Assembly: GCA_025345505.1 (NCBI GenBank)
Contig: JANVCC010000261.1
Location: 5,405,301 to 5,469,300, forward strand
DNA from: Todiramphus chloris collaris
Lineage: Eukaryota > Chordata > Aves > Coraciiformes > Alcedinidae
Length of the DNA: 64,000 bases
Direction of reading: 5' to 3'
In this document: positions 25,201 through 37,955 of the stretch, in pieces
Layout: the number at the start of each line of letters is the position of its first letter
Numbering within the stretch: the first letter of the stretch is position 1
Translations under genes and position numbers: made by a program
Notes under the pieces: model-generated
What the model was told of the DNA's origin: nothing
What the model saw: only the letters and a program-made list of their open reading frames with translations
Database searches by the model: none

Positions 25201-27426
25201 CTGCTTGATTTTTATACTAACTTTTTTATTTTATAAAGCACCTTCATAAGCATATTCTCTCTCATGAACAAATAAGCTGGAGGAACTTGGGTTCATTTTA
25301 CTTTTTGGTTAGAACATTCATTTTTGGCTCATATGTCACCTTCTAAAATTTCATTGATGTATAGGTGTGGTTATGGCTCTAACCAAAGACCTGGGCTGGA
25401 GGGATTAACCAGATGTTTACTAACCATTTTTCAAGAATTGTATTGTGTGGCCATTGCTACAGGACCACACTGGGACTTCCAAGCAGCCAACGTAGTCAAT
25501 ATACCTTGACCATACATAAACCAGTGGCATATACTGTGATACTTGGCCACCAAAATACAGGGAGGGATATGTTTGGCTAAGTGATGCAATAACAAATTCA
25601 GCATAACATCACCATTCTGTGGAGACAGAGTAATAAATACAAGGCTTTTTAAGTGAAACCCTCCCACAAAGCCTTACTCTGGAGCTCTGAGGAAGATTTC
25701 TGTGATGTTAACTTCTGCAGTGACACCAGGGTTTAACATCAGCATCCCTCACCTCTTAGCCTGATTTATTTTCAAAACTGGAAACAAATTCAATAGTTTG
25801 CTCTGTCCGATCAATCTAAGTATATTTTATTGTAGTATTGCAGCCCTTGATAGTCTGTCTCACAAAACTGTTGCACTGGTGCCAAGGAGCTTGTTCTTGT
25901 ATGAGTGGGGAGAAAGAAGCCTATTGCACTAGTGAGGGAGACCCATAAATCCCTGTCTGTTTCTAAAAGCAGGTTCAGCTTCTGGTCCCAGGCAGACTGT
26001 GGTCCCATGCGTTAGAAAGTACAGTGTCAGATTAAGAATTGGGGTTCTGCAGAGCACATCCAAAGGCAATACACGGCCTTGGATTTTTAAAGGTAAAAAT
26101 TTAATGTTAGTAATGGTTCCTCAAATTTTGGACTGTTACGAAAACCGTAAAATCGGTTGAGCCAGTGTAATGAATCTGTTCAAAAGTTGTCTGAGAACTG
26201 AATGGGAATACTTCAAAAAAATTGCTTCCAAAACTCCATGACATTTTATAGCAGGTTCGTATTTATGCTTTTGGGAGTAAGAAGGTAAAACTCTTAAAGA
26301 AACCGCAAAACAACAGCACACAAAAAAACCCCACACCCCAAATCTCCCACATATGGTCAATTCCTCAGTAAGTATAAATTTACTTTTGAGTTCAATGAAG
26401 CTTAGAAAATTTATGGAAGTTCAGAACTTGGTTCAATAAATTGTAATCTCTGGAATGGGCTTACGTGTATATCAGTATCTGTGTTGTTATCACCATTTTC
26501 TTTATTTTCTTGGTAGTTGACATATATCTTCATATATTAATGAATATTAGTTTTTATTGTGAGCTTCATCTTCGAGAAAGATTGTTTTGCACGTAATGAG
26601 GAAAAAAAGGTGTGTAAATATTCCTAATGAAATTGTAGGGAAGATCAGACCGGAGTTCATAACCAACAATGGAACTAAAAAGAAATTAAAACTCCCTTGG
26701 GTTTGGGTGACTCATTACATCTTTAACCTAAAACATGTAAATGCTATGAAATTAGTAGGGAAAGGTTTTGAACTGGAAAAAGGAACCATACCTAGCTGAA
26801 CCACAGAATACCTACAGTGTTGGAAGGCTGGCATTGTCAAAAGGAAAAACAGATTAATTTTTGTAGTCATTTTAATCACATCAGTCATGTTGCAGCGAGG
26901 AATGCAAATATTCATATACTACAGATTGAGACTGCTCTGAAATGTTCTGACAATCTGTTATGTTTTGAGTGATGTTTCAACCCTATCACTTGGGGTTTTT
27001 TGTTTGTTGGTTTGTTGGGTTTTTTTTTATGACTATAAAAAACCACTACTCATCTCTGTCACATGCTGTACAAGATAAAAAGCCTTTCAGTTTTCTTAAC
27101 AAGAATCAGATGGCCAGGGTGCTGCTGGAACGCAGAGAATATGCCACTGTCTGTTCAAAGTACAGCTTAATGAGCCAGACTAAACACACTGGACAATAGA
27201 GCTGTGGGGGGAAAGGGCTTCTCGTGGATCTATGGATCAGCTCCAGCCTTAACATCTAACTAGTTTCATTTTTCATCTTTACAAGTTCCATTTCCCTGTT
27301 TTGTTGGTACAAACTGCATTTCAATGAGCGGACTTTCCTGCCTAGCTGATGGTATTGCGTGCTTTGAAAAAGGATATCGTGGATTATGCTAGAAATAATT
27401 TCTGTGTTTCTTTTTTTCTCTCATAG
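16271..27426 (+). other. NOL4: NOL4 intron (about 11.2 kb)
   Basis: It begins with donor gtgagt and ends with the acceptor tgtgtttctttttttctctcatag. I see no exon-like segment or recognisable transposon. It contains a small inverted repeat, ACACTAA/TTAGTGT, at 18881-18900, a 15-bp imperfect tandem duplication at about 21181-21210, a duplicated TGCAACG at about 22191-22205, and short homopolymers. All ORFs of 60-76 codons in it lack splice context or family resemblance and are taken as chance. Confidence 0.85.
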
Positions 27427-27540
27427 TCACGACCTATTCCCTCACACCTTACTTCAGCAGTTGCAGAGAGTATCCTGGCTTCAGCCTGTGAGAGTGAAAG
27501 CAGAAATGCTGCAAAAAGGATGCGGTTGGATAGACAGCAG
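27427..27540 (+). CDS. NOL4: NOL4 coding exon C ([11 protein letters not shown]...KRMRLD)
   Basis: Internal exon of 114 bp (38 codons, phase 0). The acceptor is tttctctcatag; the donor is CAGCAG|gtactg, whose +3/+4 positions are weaker than at the other exons. It encodes [20 protein letters not shown], then [18 protein letters not shown], continuing directly from GFEM of exon B. Vertebrate NOL4 has essentially this sequence (usually RLERQQ, here RLDRQQ), and NOL4L has the related [20 protein letters not shown]. Exon residues 30-33 (KRMR) form a short basic cluster suited to nuclear import. The reading frame overlapping it at 27386-27604 is a different frame and is not the gene product. Confidence 0.96.
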
Positions 27541-30500
27541 GTACTGTGTTGTTTGGGGGTCTGCCACATCCATATTTATAAATGCACTGGACTCATTTAC
27601 ATAGGATGCTGTGCAGGAGGGTGGTGCAATCCCTTATATGTTTCTTGCTAGCAAGGATAATTAAAAACCAAAAGCTGTATTTCTTTAAATGAATACACAA
27701 GCATGTCTTTGTCTATATTTACATAAGCTGTATGAGGGTGTCTAGTGTATTTATAATGTCCAGCTGGATAAAGCTATATATTTGCTTTTTAACAGATGCA
27801 GATTTTGAGGGCACAGTGTGTAATCTACATACTAGAATTAAAGGAGCAGTACATACAGTAGATACAATTTACATAAATAACAGAAATGGTGCATGTATCT
27901 GTGAGTCAGTGTGTATACCTCTGCACATATTCTCTTTCAAAATGTGTGTGTATTTATAAATGTAAGGTGAAATAGTGTAAGTTTCTGAAAATACCTATTT
28001 GCTTGAAACAGAAAAGTTATTGTGATATATAGCAAAATGCTGTCAATTAACTTACTGCTGAGTTTTTAAAGCTCGTGTCAATATTTTTTTTTCTTATGTG
28101 ATTATTCACCTATTACAGTGCATGTTAGGATTTTGTTATGTTTAATTTGCTGAGAATTGCATGTTTTCTTTCAATTTTTAAAAATTAAACTGGTAGCTCA
28201 TTCCAGGCTTTGATTATTTAGTTGCTCCACAGATACAGTGAATGTCTGACATTCTTATTGCAAAGACTATTGTGCTTTATTTCTCTTCATGATTATCAGA
28301 AAGTCAAATCTTAGCAATATCTCAGTTATTCTAAAATATGTCTCTGTCACGGTAGATTAACTTTTTTTTGTCAAAAAGAACATTTTTTTAAGATAATATT
28401 TTCCTCTTGTACATAGTCAATTGAGTTCTTTCAGGTCATGCCCTAACTGATTAAAGGACATTGATAGTTTAGGATCTGAGAGTGGATATTGCTGTTTCTT
28501 CTTGCTGTTATATTTTTGATGGTGTTCTCATTATTGTGGTATATTTGCCTTAAGATTCACAAATCACATGGGATGTCAAAGCACTGTAATGTGAAGTACA
28601 CCTTAGTTTAGAAGTAGTGCTCATTTAGATTGTGCAGCTTTTCTATTCTCTCTTTTGTTCTCTCATTTTGCAATAACAATAATAAAAAAAAGTCAACGTG
28701 CTTCCTAGTTCTCCTTGGGAAGAGGAGACATCATCAGTTACTTTCATGGCACAAAACTAGTTGCTCAGTTCCTTGGTCCAGCCAGCGTGAGGCAGAGTTT
28801 TTGAGTGATTTAAATGAGAGTCCCATAATACTTTCTAGGAAGCCAAAGAGCTGTTGAAACAAAAACAATTTTAAAACTATAAACTCAAAAAGCAAATGAA
28901 CATGAATTTTTTTTTCCCCCTTTTCTTTGTGGTATTACTATCACAGAAGGATTTGATAACAGCTATAGCTGAGGGGAGAGGCACTTCTATATTTTCATTA
29001 CTGAATTAAAACCCTGTAGGCAGAATGGCTCCAAACTGATCAACTTAATTACAATTGTGATGTTGAAGTAGCAAAGCTGCCTACAAAGAACAGATGTTGG
29101 GTTCTGCTTCCTTCAGCTCTGCCTTCTTTTTGGCAGTGAGTTCTGGGAACGTCATTGTGAGAGTTGCAAATAGCACCAGCCATTTGATTCAGCAAGCAGT
29201 AAATTAGCTGGGTTGAAGTGACTTTAGTACTTGCAAAACTATTTGTGAATTCAGGATAGATTTGTTAAATAGTTTTGGCTGGAAAAAATGAGAATGTGAG
29301 TTAGGTAGCTTCATAAAACTTGCAGTGAGAAATTTACCCTGCAGGGTGGAATAGTTAAGTCATTAGGTAGAAAACCTTGGTTCTAGCCCTAGTTCAATTG
29401 AAATTTCATTATGTATTCTAAGTACATGACATTAACGAAGCAGGCTGAGAGCAAAGTATTTCAGAATATTTGTGAGTGGGTTATTTAACACACACACTAC
29501 TGTGCTCGGTTCTTATGCTCAGATGGGAAGTGGACCTGTATCCTCACATCCAGGGAGAGTGCCTTACAGCTAAAAGGGTTCTGTCCATCTTTTCCTTTTT
29601 TTTTTCCTTTTACTGACTTAAATTTCCTTCACTTTTCTTCCATATATCCAAAAATAAATATTTTCATTGGAATTTTTTCTTAAACAGAGGAAGGTTGAAA
29701 AAGTTCAGTTCAACATGTGGTTTTTACTGTTCTGTAGCTCTAACGAAAAAAACAAACAAACCAGGAAGCCTTGTTTTCTTGTTAACCATGTCTCTACTTT
29801 TCCTTTATAAATGTAAATTTCCAAAACTGGTTTTATACCAGTGCGTAATTGGTTTTATACTCGGGCTTTGAGGACCCTTCAATGTAAATTTGGGAGGAGG
29901 AAAGGAGAAATAAGTTTTGGATAATGAAAAGTACCACTTTGTAAATTCTATCAAGAGTTCTTCTAATGGACAACAAGCATTAGACAGTCCTGCAAAGTAG
30001 GTTGTTAAGAGGGTCTGGTAAGAGCACACATTGAGCACTTCCCTTCAGAGATGAAGGGAAGCATTGCATTAAAGCTGCTTTATTCTTGTATTCAGCAGAG
30101 TGAAGGTCTGCCTTTTATTCTCCAGAGGGGTGATCTGCCTCAAAGTGAGATGTAATTTGCATCCCCACCACCACCTTTGTCAGAATGTTACCCATAAATG
30201 TGATTGTATTAACAACACAATGAATCTTATAACCAATCCTGAAGCTAAGATAGAACTTCAGCAGATTCATGAATCCCTTTTCTTGTCTTGTTTATGCTCT
30301 TCACCATTTCTCCTCCTCTCCATGGCACAACATGGTCCCTGAACAGGAAGTTCTGAGTGTATTGCATGTATGTCCCTAATGGAAGTCTATACTTCAGTAA
30401 AATAATATGAATTTCCAGACTAAATATGTTTTTTCCTACAGTGATGATTTTAAGTGGTTTGATGAAAAAACATGTCAGTTATTACTCAGAAGTTTCCATA

Positions 30501-30685
30501 GTTTTGACTTTTAAGCCATTTCCATTTGCTAAGAGCTCATGTTTTTCTTTTGAAGAGATAGAGTATTGGCCATGCTCATGAGTATTAGCTGATTCTTTCA
30601 CTGGTATTAAGTGTGAAGGGTTGGCTTTATATACCTATAATCCTGTACTCAGATTTGTTATCTTCTCAGAAGAAACCTCTCCAAA

Positions 30686-30702
30686 GTGTGTGTGTGTGTG
30701 TG
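30686..30702. repeat. (GT)8 microsatellite
   Basis: Uninterrupted alternating G and T over 17 bases in intronic DNA. Confidence 0.9.
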
Positions 30703-31049
30703 AGATACTGATTCTTACAAGTGACTTTATAAAAGTACTGATAGCTGCAGTGCTTAATACAGCCCTGATTGAGGGATATTGTTAAGTGTGATAAAGTTAA
30801 GTCTGATGCCGGAGGAAGTCATCCGTTGCCCCATATGACTTAAATTCCACTTACACCACCTTTGTATTTCCCAACTCAAGACTGAAAATTTCTGCCTGTA
30901 AAAATCTGTTTTTAAGACTAATGAAAACTGATCTCCTTGGCATCAATTACTTATTTTCAATAGTATTTTATTTTTATGGCAATAATTTACTTCATAACGG
31001 GAAAAATCAATGTGATCTTGTCTGTTAGGAAACAAGTAACTTCCCACTT

Positions 31050-31070
31050 TTGCAGTTTTTGAAACTGCAA
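31050..31070. repeat. Perfect 9-bp inverted repeat with 3-nt loop
   Basis: TTGCAGTTT (31050-31058), TTG, AAACTGCAA (31062-31070). It is a compact intronic hairpin of unknown significance. Confidence 0.85.
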
Positions 31071-34000
31071 CAATAATAAAAGCATTTTCAGGTTCTGAGA
31101 CTTCTCTGTAAGGAATATAAATGTGTTTACTAGGTCACGGTATCGTGGACTGTAATGCTTTGGCTGTCTGTGTTAGATGTTACTCAAGTGCTCTCTTAGG
31201 CTTCAATGCATTTTCATTATCTTGAGATCAAGCTCTGTTGGCTGGCCAGTAGCTTAAGTGCCAAGAAGTTATATATTTGATACCTATTACCCAGCTGAAG
31301 AGTTCTGTCTCTTCCACTTTCTAATTCAGCCTGGTAGCAAAAATACTTTATTCCCTTGCAAAAATCTATAGGTTTATGTATTGACATTGTATAGGCTTAC
31401 TGATGCTACTGCCAAATGGTAGAAATGCTCATGACACCAGGGTAGATTTGATTGATCTTTCCCACTCTGGACTGGGCTGTGGACACAGGGCCAACACAGA
31501 ACTTTTGTCTTGCTCTCCAAATTATCTCCGAGTCTGGATACTGAAACATGGTAAATCCAGCCTTGAATTTTGAGGACATTTTTCATCACAGTTGATAAAA
31601 AGTGTAGAAACAATAACTGGATCAACCTGTGACTTGCTTCAGTGAGAGATAGAAGAGGCATTATCTGAATCCTTAAGATTTCCTGTGCTTCTGAGTGATA
31701 TCTTGGGATGCTCTCGTGGGATAATCCTTCAAGGTCCTTATTACATCTCTAACAATATTCAGTAAGAAGCAGTTATGCTGGAGTGGAGGTTCTGGGCTAC
31801 TATCAACAAAGGAGTCATGAAACTAAGAGCTAAGATACAGCCCTTTTTACATTCATTCATTACATACAGTGAACAGGATCACTTCTTTTGTTGTGTCCTT
31901 CACTTTACAAACCAAAGTGTGTCTCACTTGGGAAAAAAAAGAGAATGGGTAATAAGCAGAAAAATCTGGAAGAAGTCATCCTATTGTTACTGTTCTGGTC
32001 AGTGAGCAGAGGCTGGGATGCCTGTTTTGTGGGCTGCCACTGGAGAGACCTCAGCTCTGTGTCTCTACTTGTTGTCAGTCACAGAAATGGAAGTTTCATT
32101 TTAAGATCTTAAGCACTGTTGGTCTCTGCTTCTTTGGAATAGGAATGTACGTGGTGAAGTTTTGATAAAACCTCATCGTAAAAGAGCCTGGAGCAGTGCT
32201 GGGCTATGGAACGCTGCAGACAGTGGAGGTGGATTAGTCTTGTTACTGTCCTGTCTGAAATCAAAAAGACCAATGAAAATTCTTAAAAGGAAGATCTAAG
32301 AAGAAATAGTAATTTATATACATCAGTGTGTGAGAGGACCTGCCCCTTTATTTTTCCTAAGGAAGATGAAAAGGTGAAATCTTCCTTTGGAAAAGCAAAT
32401 GGAAATGATATTAGGAAAAAATTGCCTTCACCTTTATTTGGATGGAAGTGGTTTCTGTAACAGCTGCCTTTTGTGTCCTTGGTTTGCTGTTTAGAATGGA
32501 TCCTTCTTGCATGCTGTCATGTTGCAAAATTAACGAATGAGCATTTTTCTTCTAATGGAAATAAGATGGTTTTGATGATCAAGACGAAATGTCAGCACCT
32601 GGGAGGGAGGATGAATATGGGAGAGCAGAACAAGAACTGAATCACAGAATACTATGTCTGTAGACGTGCATGAACCTTTTTATGGACATGTCACGTATAG
32701 TTAGCCAGATCATTTAGAAAATTGCTGTAGCTTCTTTCACACCATGTTGATTTGTACTAGTTAGGAATGTGGACCTTTGAGAATTCATTATTATATTTGT
32801 AGATAGGAGAATAGTGGTGACATATGAGTGTGAAGCCAGTGGTCTGGATTCTTTTCTGGATTCACTCCATGTTATTTTAGCCATTTGACCTCCATTTCAG
32901 TGAGTAATGTCATGGAAGAGCTACCATGGCATGCAGAGTTTTTTTGGTCAGCCAAAGGAGTGAACTTCATCCACCTCTTTCATCGTTATGCCCCACGTCA
33001 TCAGACGTGCAATGTATAATTCTTCTGTAGCTACACAGCAAATGACAAGTTGAGCCCAAAGAGACTCAGAGGAAAATGGAACTTATCTTACATATCTCCC
33101 ATTCTAACAAAGGCATTTCTCAGCCACTTGTAAAATTAGCAGGTTCTTCAGAGTGCTTGTCAGTCAATACTGTATAGAATATACATGATAAGAGAAAGGT
33201 TTTCTGCATTTTCATTTTTTTTTAAATATGAATTTAAAAAGTAGTTTCTTTTCATTCCTAAGAAGTCAGATGACTTTATAGTCTGCAAAGGTGTCATCCT
33301 CATACCTTCACTGACAGACATCAGAATAATACTGTTCTTGTAAAATTCATAATTTCTTTAGTTTGAATTAATTCAATTATTCTTTATCAGTGCCTGCAAG
33401 GGAAATTGGAGGTAATACAGTGAAGCTATTAGGATGTGTGTACATCTCTACGTGTGCATGGGAGACAATTTCCCTATCACTGAACAAACCAGTTATATGC
33501 AGACTTACTTTAATTCTTCAGATGAGATCATGTTTGGAGATGGCTTCAAGAGAACTTTGCAGCTGCAAGAGTATTACTTCATGTCTATCTCTGCTTCAGT
33601 TATTTCACTCTCTGCTGATCATTTTGAGGCATCTCAAAAGAGTTACCTCAATATAAATGTTAAACGTACTTCTTTTTTTTAATCGTATGGTTAAAAGACA
33701 TGATGAAAGATCAGGATAAATAAAATAAGGACAAATGTGCAGGTTATATTTCTGAGTCTTGTGGAAGCTGCCAGTTTCTTTAGTTATAAAAGCTAGTTGA
33801 GCTTTTCAAGTTGGTAAGAGCAAGTCTAAGCACTGTGCACAAACCATCATGCACTATGATGCTATGAAGCAGTTCTTTATGATAAACAGTGAATGCATTT
33901 TCTAAGAAACCTCTCATCAAGATGACAGCTATAGTTTCTTTTTTTTTCCATGCTGTGGTTTGAAACCAGGCAAATTAAATATCAATAATCATCATGGTGG

Positions 34001-37000
34001 AGTGAATGATAATGTCTAACCCCTGAGGAGGAGGAAGTTTAATGACCCCAGGTTTACACTGAAACATAAATGGATATAAATTTGCAAATAGGCACTTTTA
34101 ACACATTGTTCAGTCCCATTCTAGTTGAGGGGGTAAAAGGAAGGCAAATCCAAAGTTTCCAGTGATTTAGTAGCATGTGAACAGGGTGTTAAGAATATTG
34201 CAACATTTAGTAACTTAAACAATATTGCTTTTAGCTGTTAGAGAAGTAGGAGTAGGTGGCTATTAGGTTTCTGACAAAGCAATTATGGCCTGGACACATG
34301 TGCTGGGAGCTGACCTGACATTTGCCTCTGGATAGTTGTCATAGCAGCAACCTGCACGGAGCAGCTTGATACACGTGCCGGCTGCAGACCGGGCACAGGT
34401 TCTGTGCTAAGGCAATACATCAGAATATTCATACGAGTGCAGATGTCCTGCCACTTGGAAATCACCACTGCTGTGTTTCCTTCCATTTATAACTAATTCC
34501 TAAATGTTCGTTTTTGAAGAAACGGAGGTTTGTAAGGGGATGTTAATGATCTGCCACCATACAGTTTCTGGTGCAGTTTCTCTGCGTGTAACGAGGTGGT
34601 TGATCTGAAGAAAGACTCTTAAAGCACAGTTTTATTAACAAAAAAATGTCTGGCTGTTGCAGACCAGGACCAGTTTGTGTCTTGATTAAGAAGGAAGGAA
34701 ATTACTGGTGAACAAATTACAGGTAATTGTAAAACTGTTTTGGAAGAAACTAATGAAACATCTGAATTGCAGTGAGGGCATGGACCTCCATTGCAGGATT
34801 GCTGTTCTGGCTTTCATCTGTGAGGGGGAAGAGACCTTCAGACCTTCATATTTGGAGGACAGAAAATTTGTGTTTCAGCTGTGCCACTAATGCACGGCTT
34901 CTAAACCTTAACTCTCAGCAGTTATTTCCTGTATTACCTTTCGGACAGCAGGAAACAAGGAAGAAGGATATATATTTGTGCCCCAGTATATATGTTGTTG
35001 TTCTCTTCCCTAATCAATGCGTACTGTGGCTCCCAGATGGAAGAAAGAAACAAATTGTAGGGTACTTAAATGCTCTCTTGATTCTGTTATTTGTATTGTC
35101 TGGTTTTGTATCAAGGGCAGATTTGGATGACATTGGTTACGGACAAAGGAGATATGCAAAAAACGTCTCCCAGGGGACGTTGGTGAATGCCCTGCTGAGG
35201 CAGTGCTGCTGTGGCAGAAAGCTGCAAATTTAGAGGGAGCACAGAGAAGTGGTTTTGTTTCAGGGAGATGAAGTCATTGCCACTGCTATTCAGCACACAG
35301 AGCACACCAATGATACCTCCTTGATAGAGGTGCAGGAGAAAGCATCAGGAGTTCCTTTCCTCTTGGTTTTCACAGAGCCTGATTTGCTCTAAAGGATGGG
35401 AAAGAAAAGGCGCTTCATTCATGCTGGCCACAAATGGCAGCAGTGAGAAGGGATGGGGCCATGTCCTTGCTGATGTATAATATATGCATAAGGCCTGAAA
35501 AATTCCAGCTCAAAGTGATACTCATGTCAGAATGGGGGGCTTGCAGAGTCTTGGATGACAGAAAAGAGCAAAGAGAAGTGGTTAGTTCATGTAACATAAA
35601 GCAAGCATAAACTAGAATCCCCAAAAGTCACTTGTGCTTCCAAAGAGCTCGATGTATCTTATATTATAGAAGCTTCATTGACGATAGCTTTTTGTGTTCA
35701 GACATCTCTTCGTGATTTGGTGTTTAATGTAGATCGGAGTGGTTTCTGTGCTTAAGTACTTTATCCTTTTTTATCAGTGTTCAAAATGACCATTAGGATG
35801 ACTGTAATGTCCTTGGATACCCACATCCTAGTTTGCATTTCAGGCCTTGTTCACTTCCATCGTTTCCCCACCTAATGATTATTTCACTTCTGAGTTGGTC
35901 TTTGGTTTTCTTTTGTGGTTCCAAATGATATGCTTTAACCACTGAGGCACAAAATGTTATGCAGGCACCGTTTAGCTGGCTGTGGATTATTGTCAAGAGA
36001 TCAAATTATGTACTAGTATTGGGAAACTTAGTCTCCTACCCAGAATGCACTGGCTGTATTGTCAAGGGGAAGAAAATAAGCGGTATGCATTGTAATTTTA
36101 AATCCTGCTGCCTTTCAAGTCAGTGGCAAAATTCCTGATTTCAGCAGTCCTGGATAGGGTTCTGTCAGTAGCAGATGCAGCTGGAAGGGACTGCCGGGTA
36201 TCGGAGGGCAACCCCCTCCCTCTGCACTCCAGCCCTACCTCCATTAAATTTGCTGCATGTATTGGAAAGGAATAATGTGCAAGGCATGCAATTGCAAATA
36301 ATTTAGTGCCTTGGCTTTAAAGTGAGGCCCTCAGGTGAGCAGCTAATTTTTCACCTCAACACAGAGATCATTAAATTAGAAAATGTTTTATTTTTCCAGG
36401 CTCTTTCATGCTGAGCATATATGGTTGAATTTCAAGCTGCTGATTTCAGAGAACACTTTAAACAGCCTGATCTGCAATAAGGTCTTGAATTAAAGTAAAA
36501 TTGATGCCAGTGCAAGTTTTCTATTCTGAAGGTTGGTACAGCTGAAGGCTTAGAAATGGAATGCCAAGTTGTTTCCTGAATAGCAGCTTTTAAACAACCT
36601 TCTGCCCCTTCCTACCATAGGTGGAATGAAAATGAGCAGACCAAAACAAAACCTTCTTCCCTGTGTCTTGAATATCCGCCTCCTGTCAAGGAGGTGGAAG
36701 AGGAAAGGCTGGTGGAAATGTACGTATCAAAGTTCTCTCCTCAGGCCCAGAGATGGAGATTTTGGAGTCAGGGCTTTTGTTCTTCCTGCTCCTGTGTTGA
36801 AAGCCAGGAACAGAGAGCTTTTTACTTATCCCTCCCTTTCATACGGCAAGAAGGTGCTACATGAGAAGTGGTTTTCTTGCCTGTCAGGTGCTTCTAGCAT
36901 GGAGAGAAGTATGTTAGAAACATAAATTTGTCTTTCCTTTCCTGTGTTTAGCTAATGACTTCATTGCACATGCCCTCCTGCCTACAGCACAGGCAGGGAA

Positions 37001-37934
37001 TAATGTTTCTGGTGAGTAAATCCCTGTTATCATGCAGAGTTTGGGCCAGTTTAATGAAGTCAATGCAAACCCAGTGTGCGTGTGCAAACTCTTATTTTCC
37101 AAGAGCAGCACAGTTTGGACAATGAATTAATAGATTTAGAAGACCTCCAAAAAAATCATAAATTACTCCTAAATTCAAAGCATCAGTTGCACAATGGATT
37201 CAGATGTATTCCTTGGTTAGAACACTGCAATTCTCCACACGGAAGATATATGTACAAATGTACACACAGACTGCTTATGTTTCATAGCAGGAACCTGTTT
37301 GTGATTCAACAACTGGCTTAATGTCCCACAACTAAATTTAGAAACATATTTTTCTGAGAAAAAGATTAAAAATATAATAAGCTGTGGGAGTAGGAGCTGA
37401 GTGCATTGCCTGGGAGCAGCACCAGCTGCTAAAGGGGCTAGGCACTGGGCAAGGCAGGCAAGCAGGCTGTGGCCAGCAGCCCAGGCATCCTGCCAGAAGA
37501 ATCCTCCCCTGAAATGAGAATATTTGGGGAACAGATTTGTACTGCACTGCACAAATTTCATGCTTGTTACTCGTGGTATTTCATATTAAGCTCCAGTTTT
37601 ACTGTCTCCATTAATGAAGCAAATCAGAAAGTGCATCCTCCAAAGGCCAGTCAAAGTTCATTTCTTTGTTTCCTCTGATGGCTTATACTACTCTGGTGTG
37701 ATGACTGTGGAATCAAAAGGCCATACCCCAAAGCATCACTTCTTATCTACTGTATCTTTTAAAATACAGAACCCTTACAGTACTGAACTTAAAGGATGCA
37801 CATCAAGTTCTGTCAGAAATTTGGAGCAGGTCTTCCTCAGTATCAAAACATTTTCTTTTTATCAAATAGTTTGAGACAGGGTGGGGAGGTCAGGAGTATT
37901 TGAAATACCTTTTATTTTTACAAGTTCTTTTTCC

Positions 37935-37955
37935 TTTTTTTTTTTTTTTTTTTTT
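37935..37955. repeat. T21 homopolymer followed by AG
   Basis: Twenty-one T residues run directly into AGCTG, giving an acceptor-like context inside the long intron. It could also be the reverse-strand poly(A) tail of a retroposed sequence, but no recognisable body follows on either side. Confidence 0.9.

Noticed and set aside
26811..26860. CACAGAATACC...TTGGAAGG as a CR1 start
   Set aside because: Only scattered words match and no further CR1 blocks follow.
34772..35233. 153-codon + strand ORF
   Set aside because: No family resemblance, no splice or promoter context, and a composition like its intron surroundings.
36170..36240. GGAAGGGACTGCC-type segment as another CR1 piece
   Set aside because: Too short, and the neighbouring CR1 blocks are absent.
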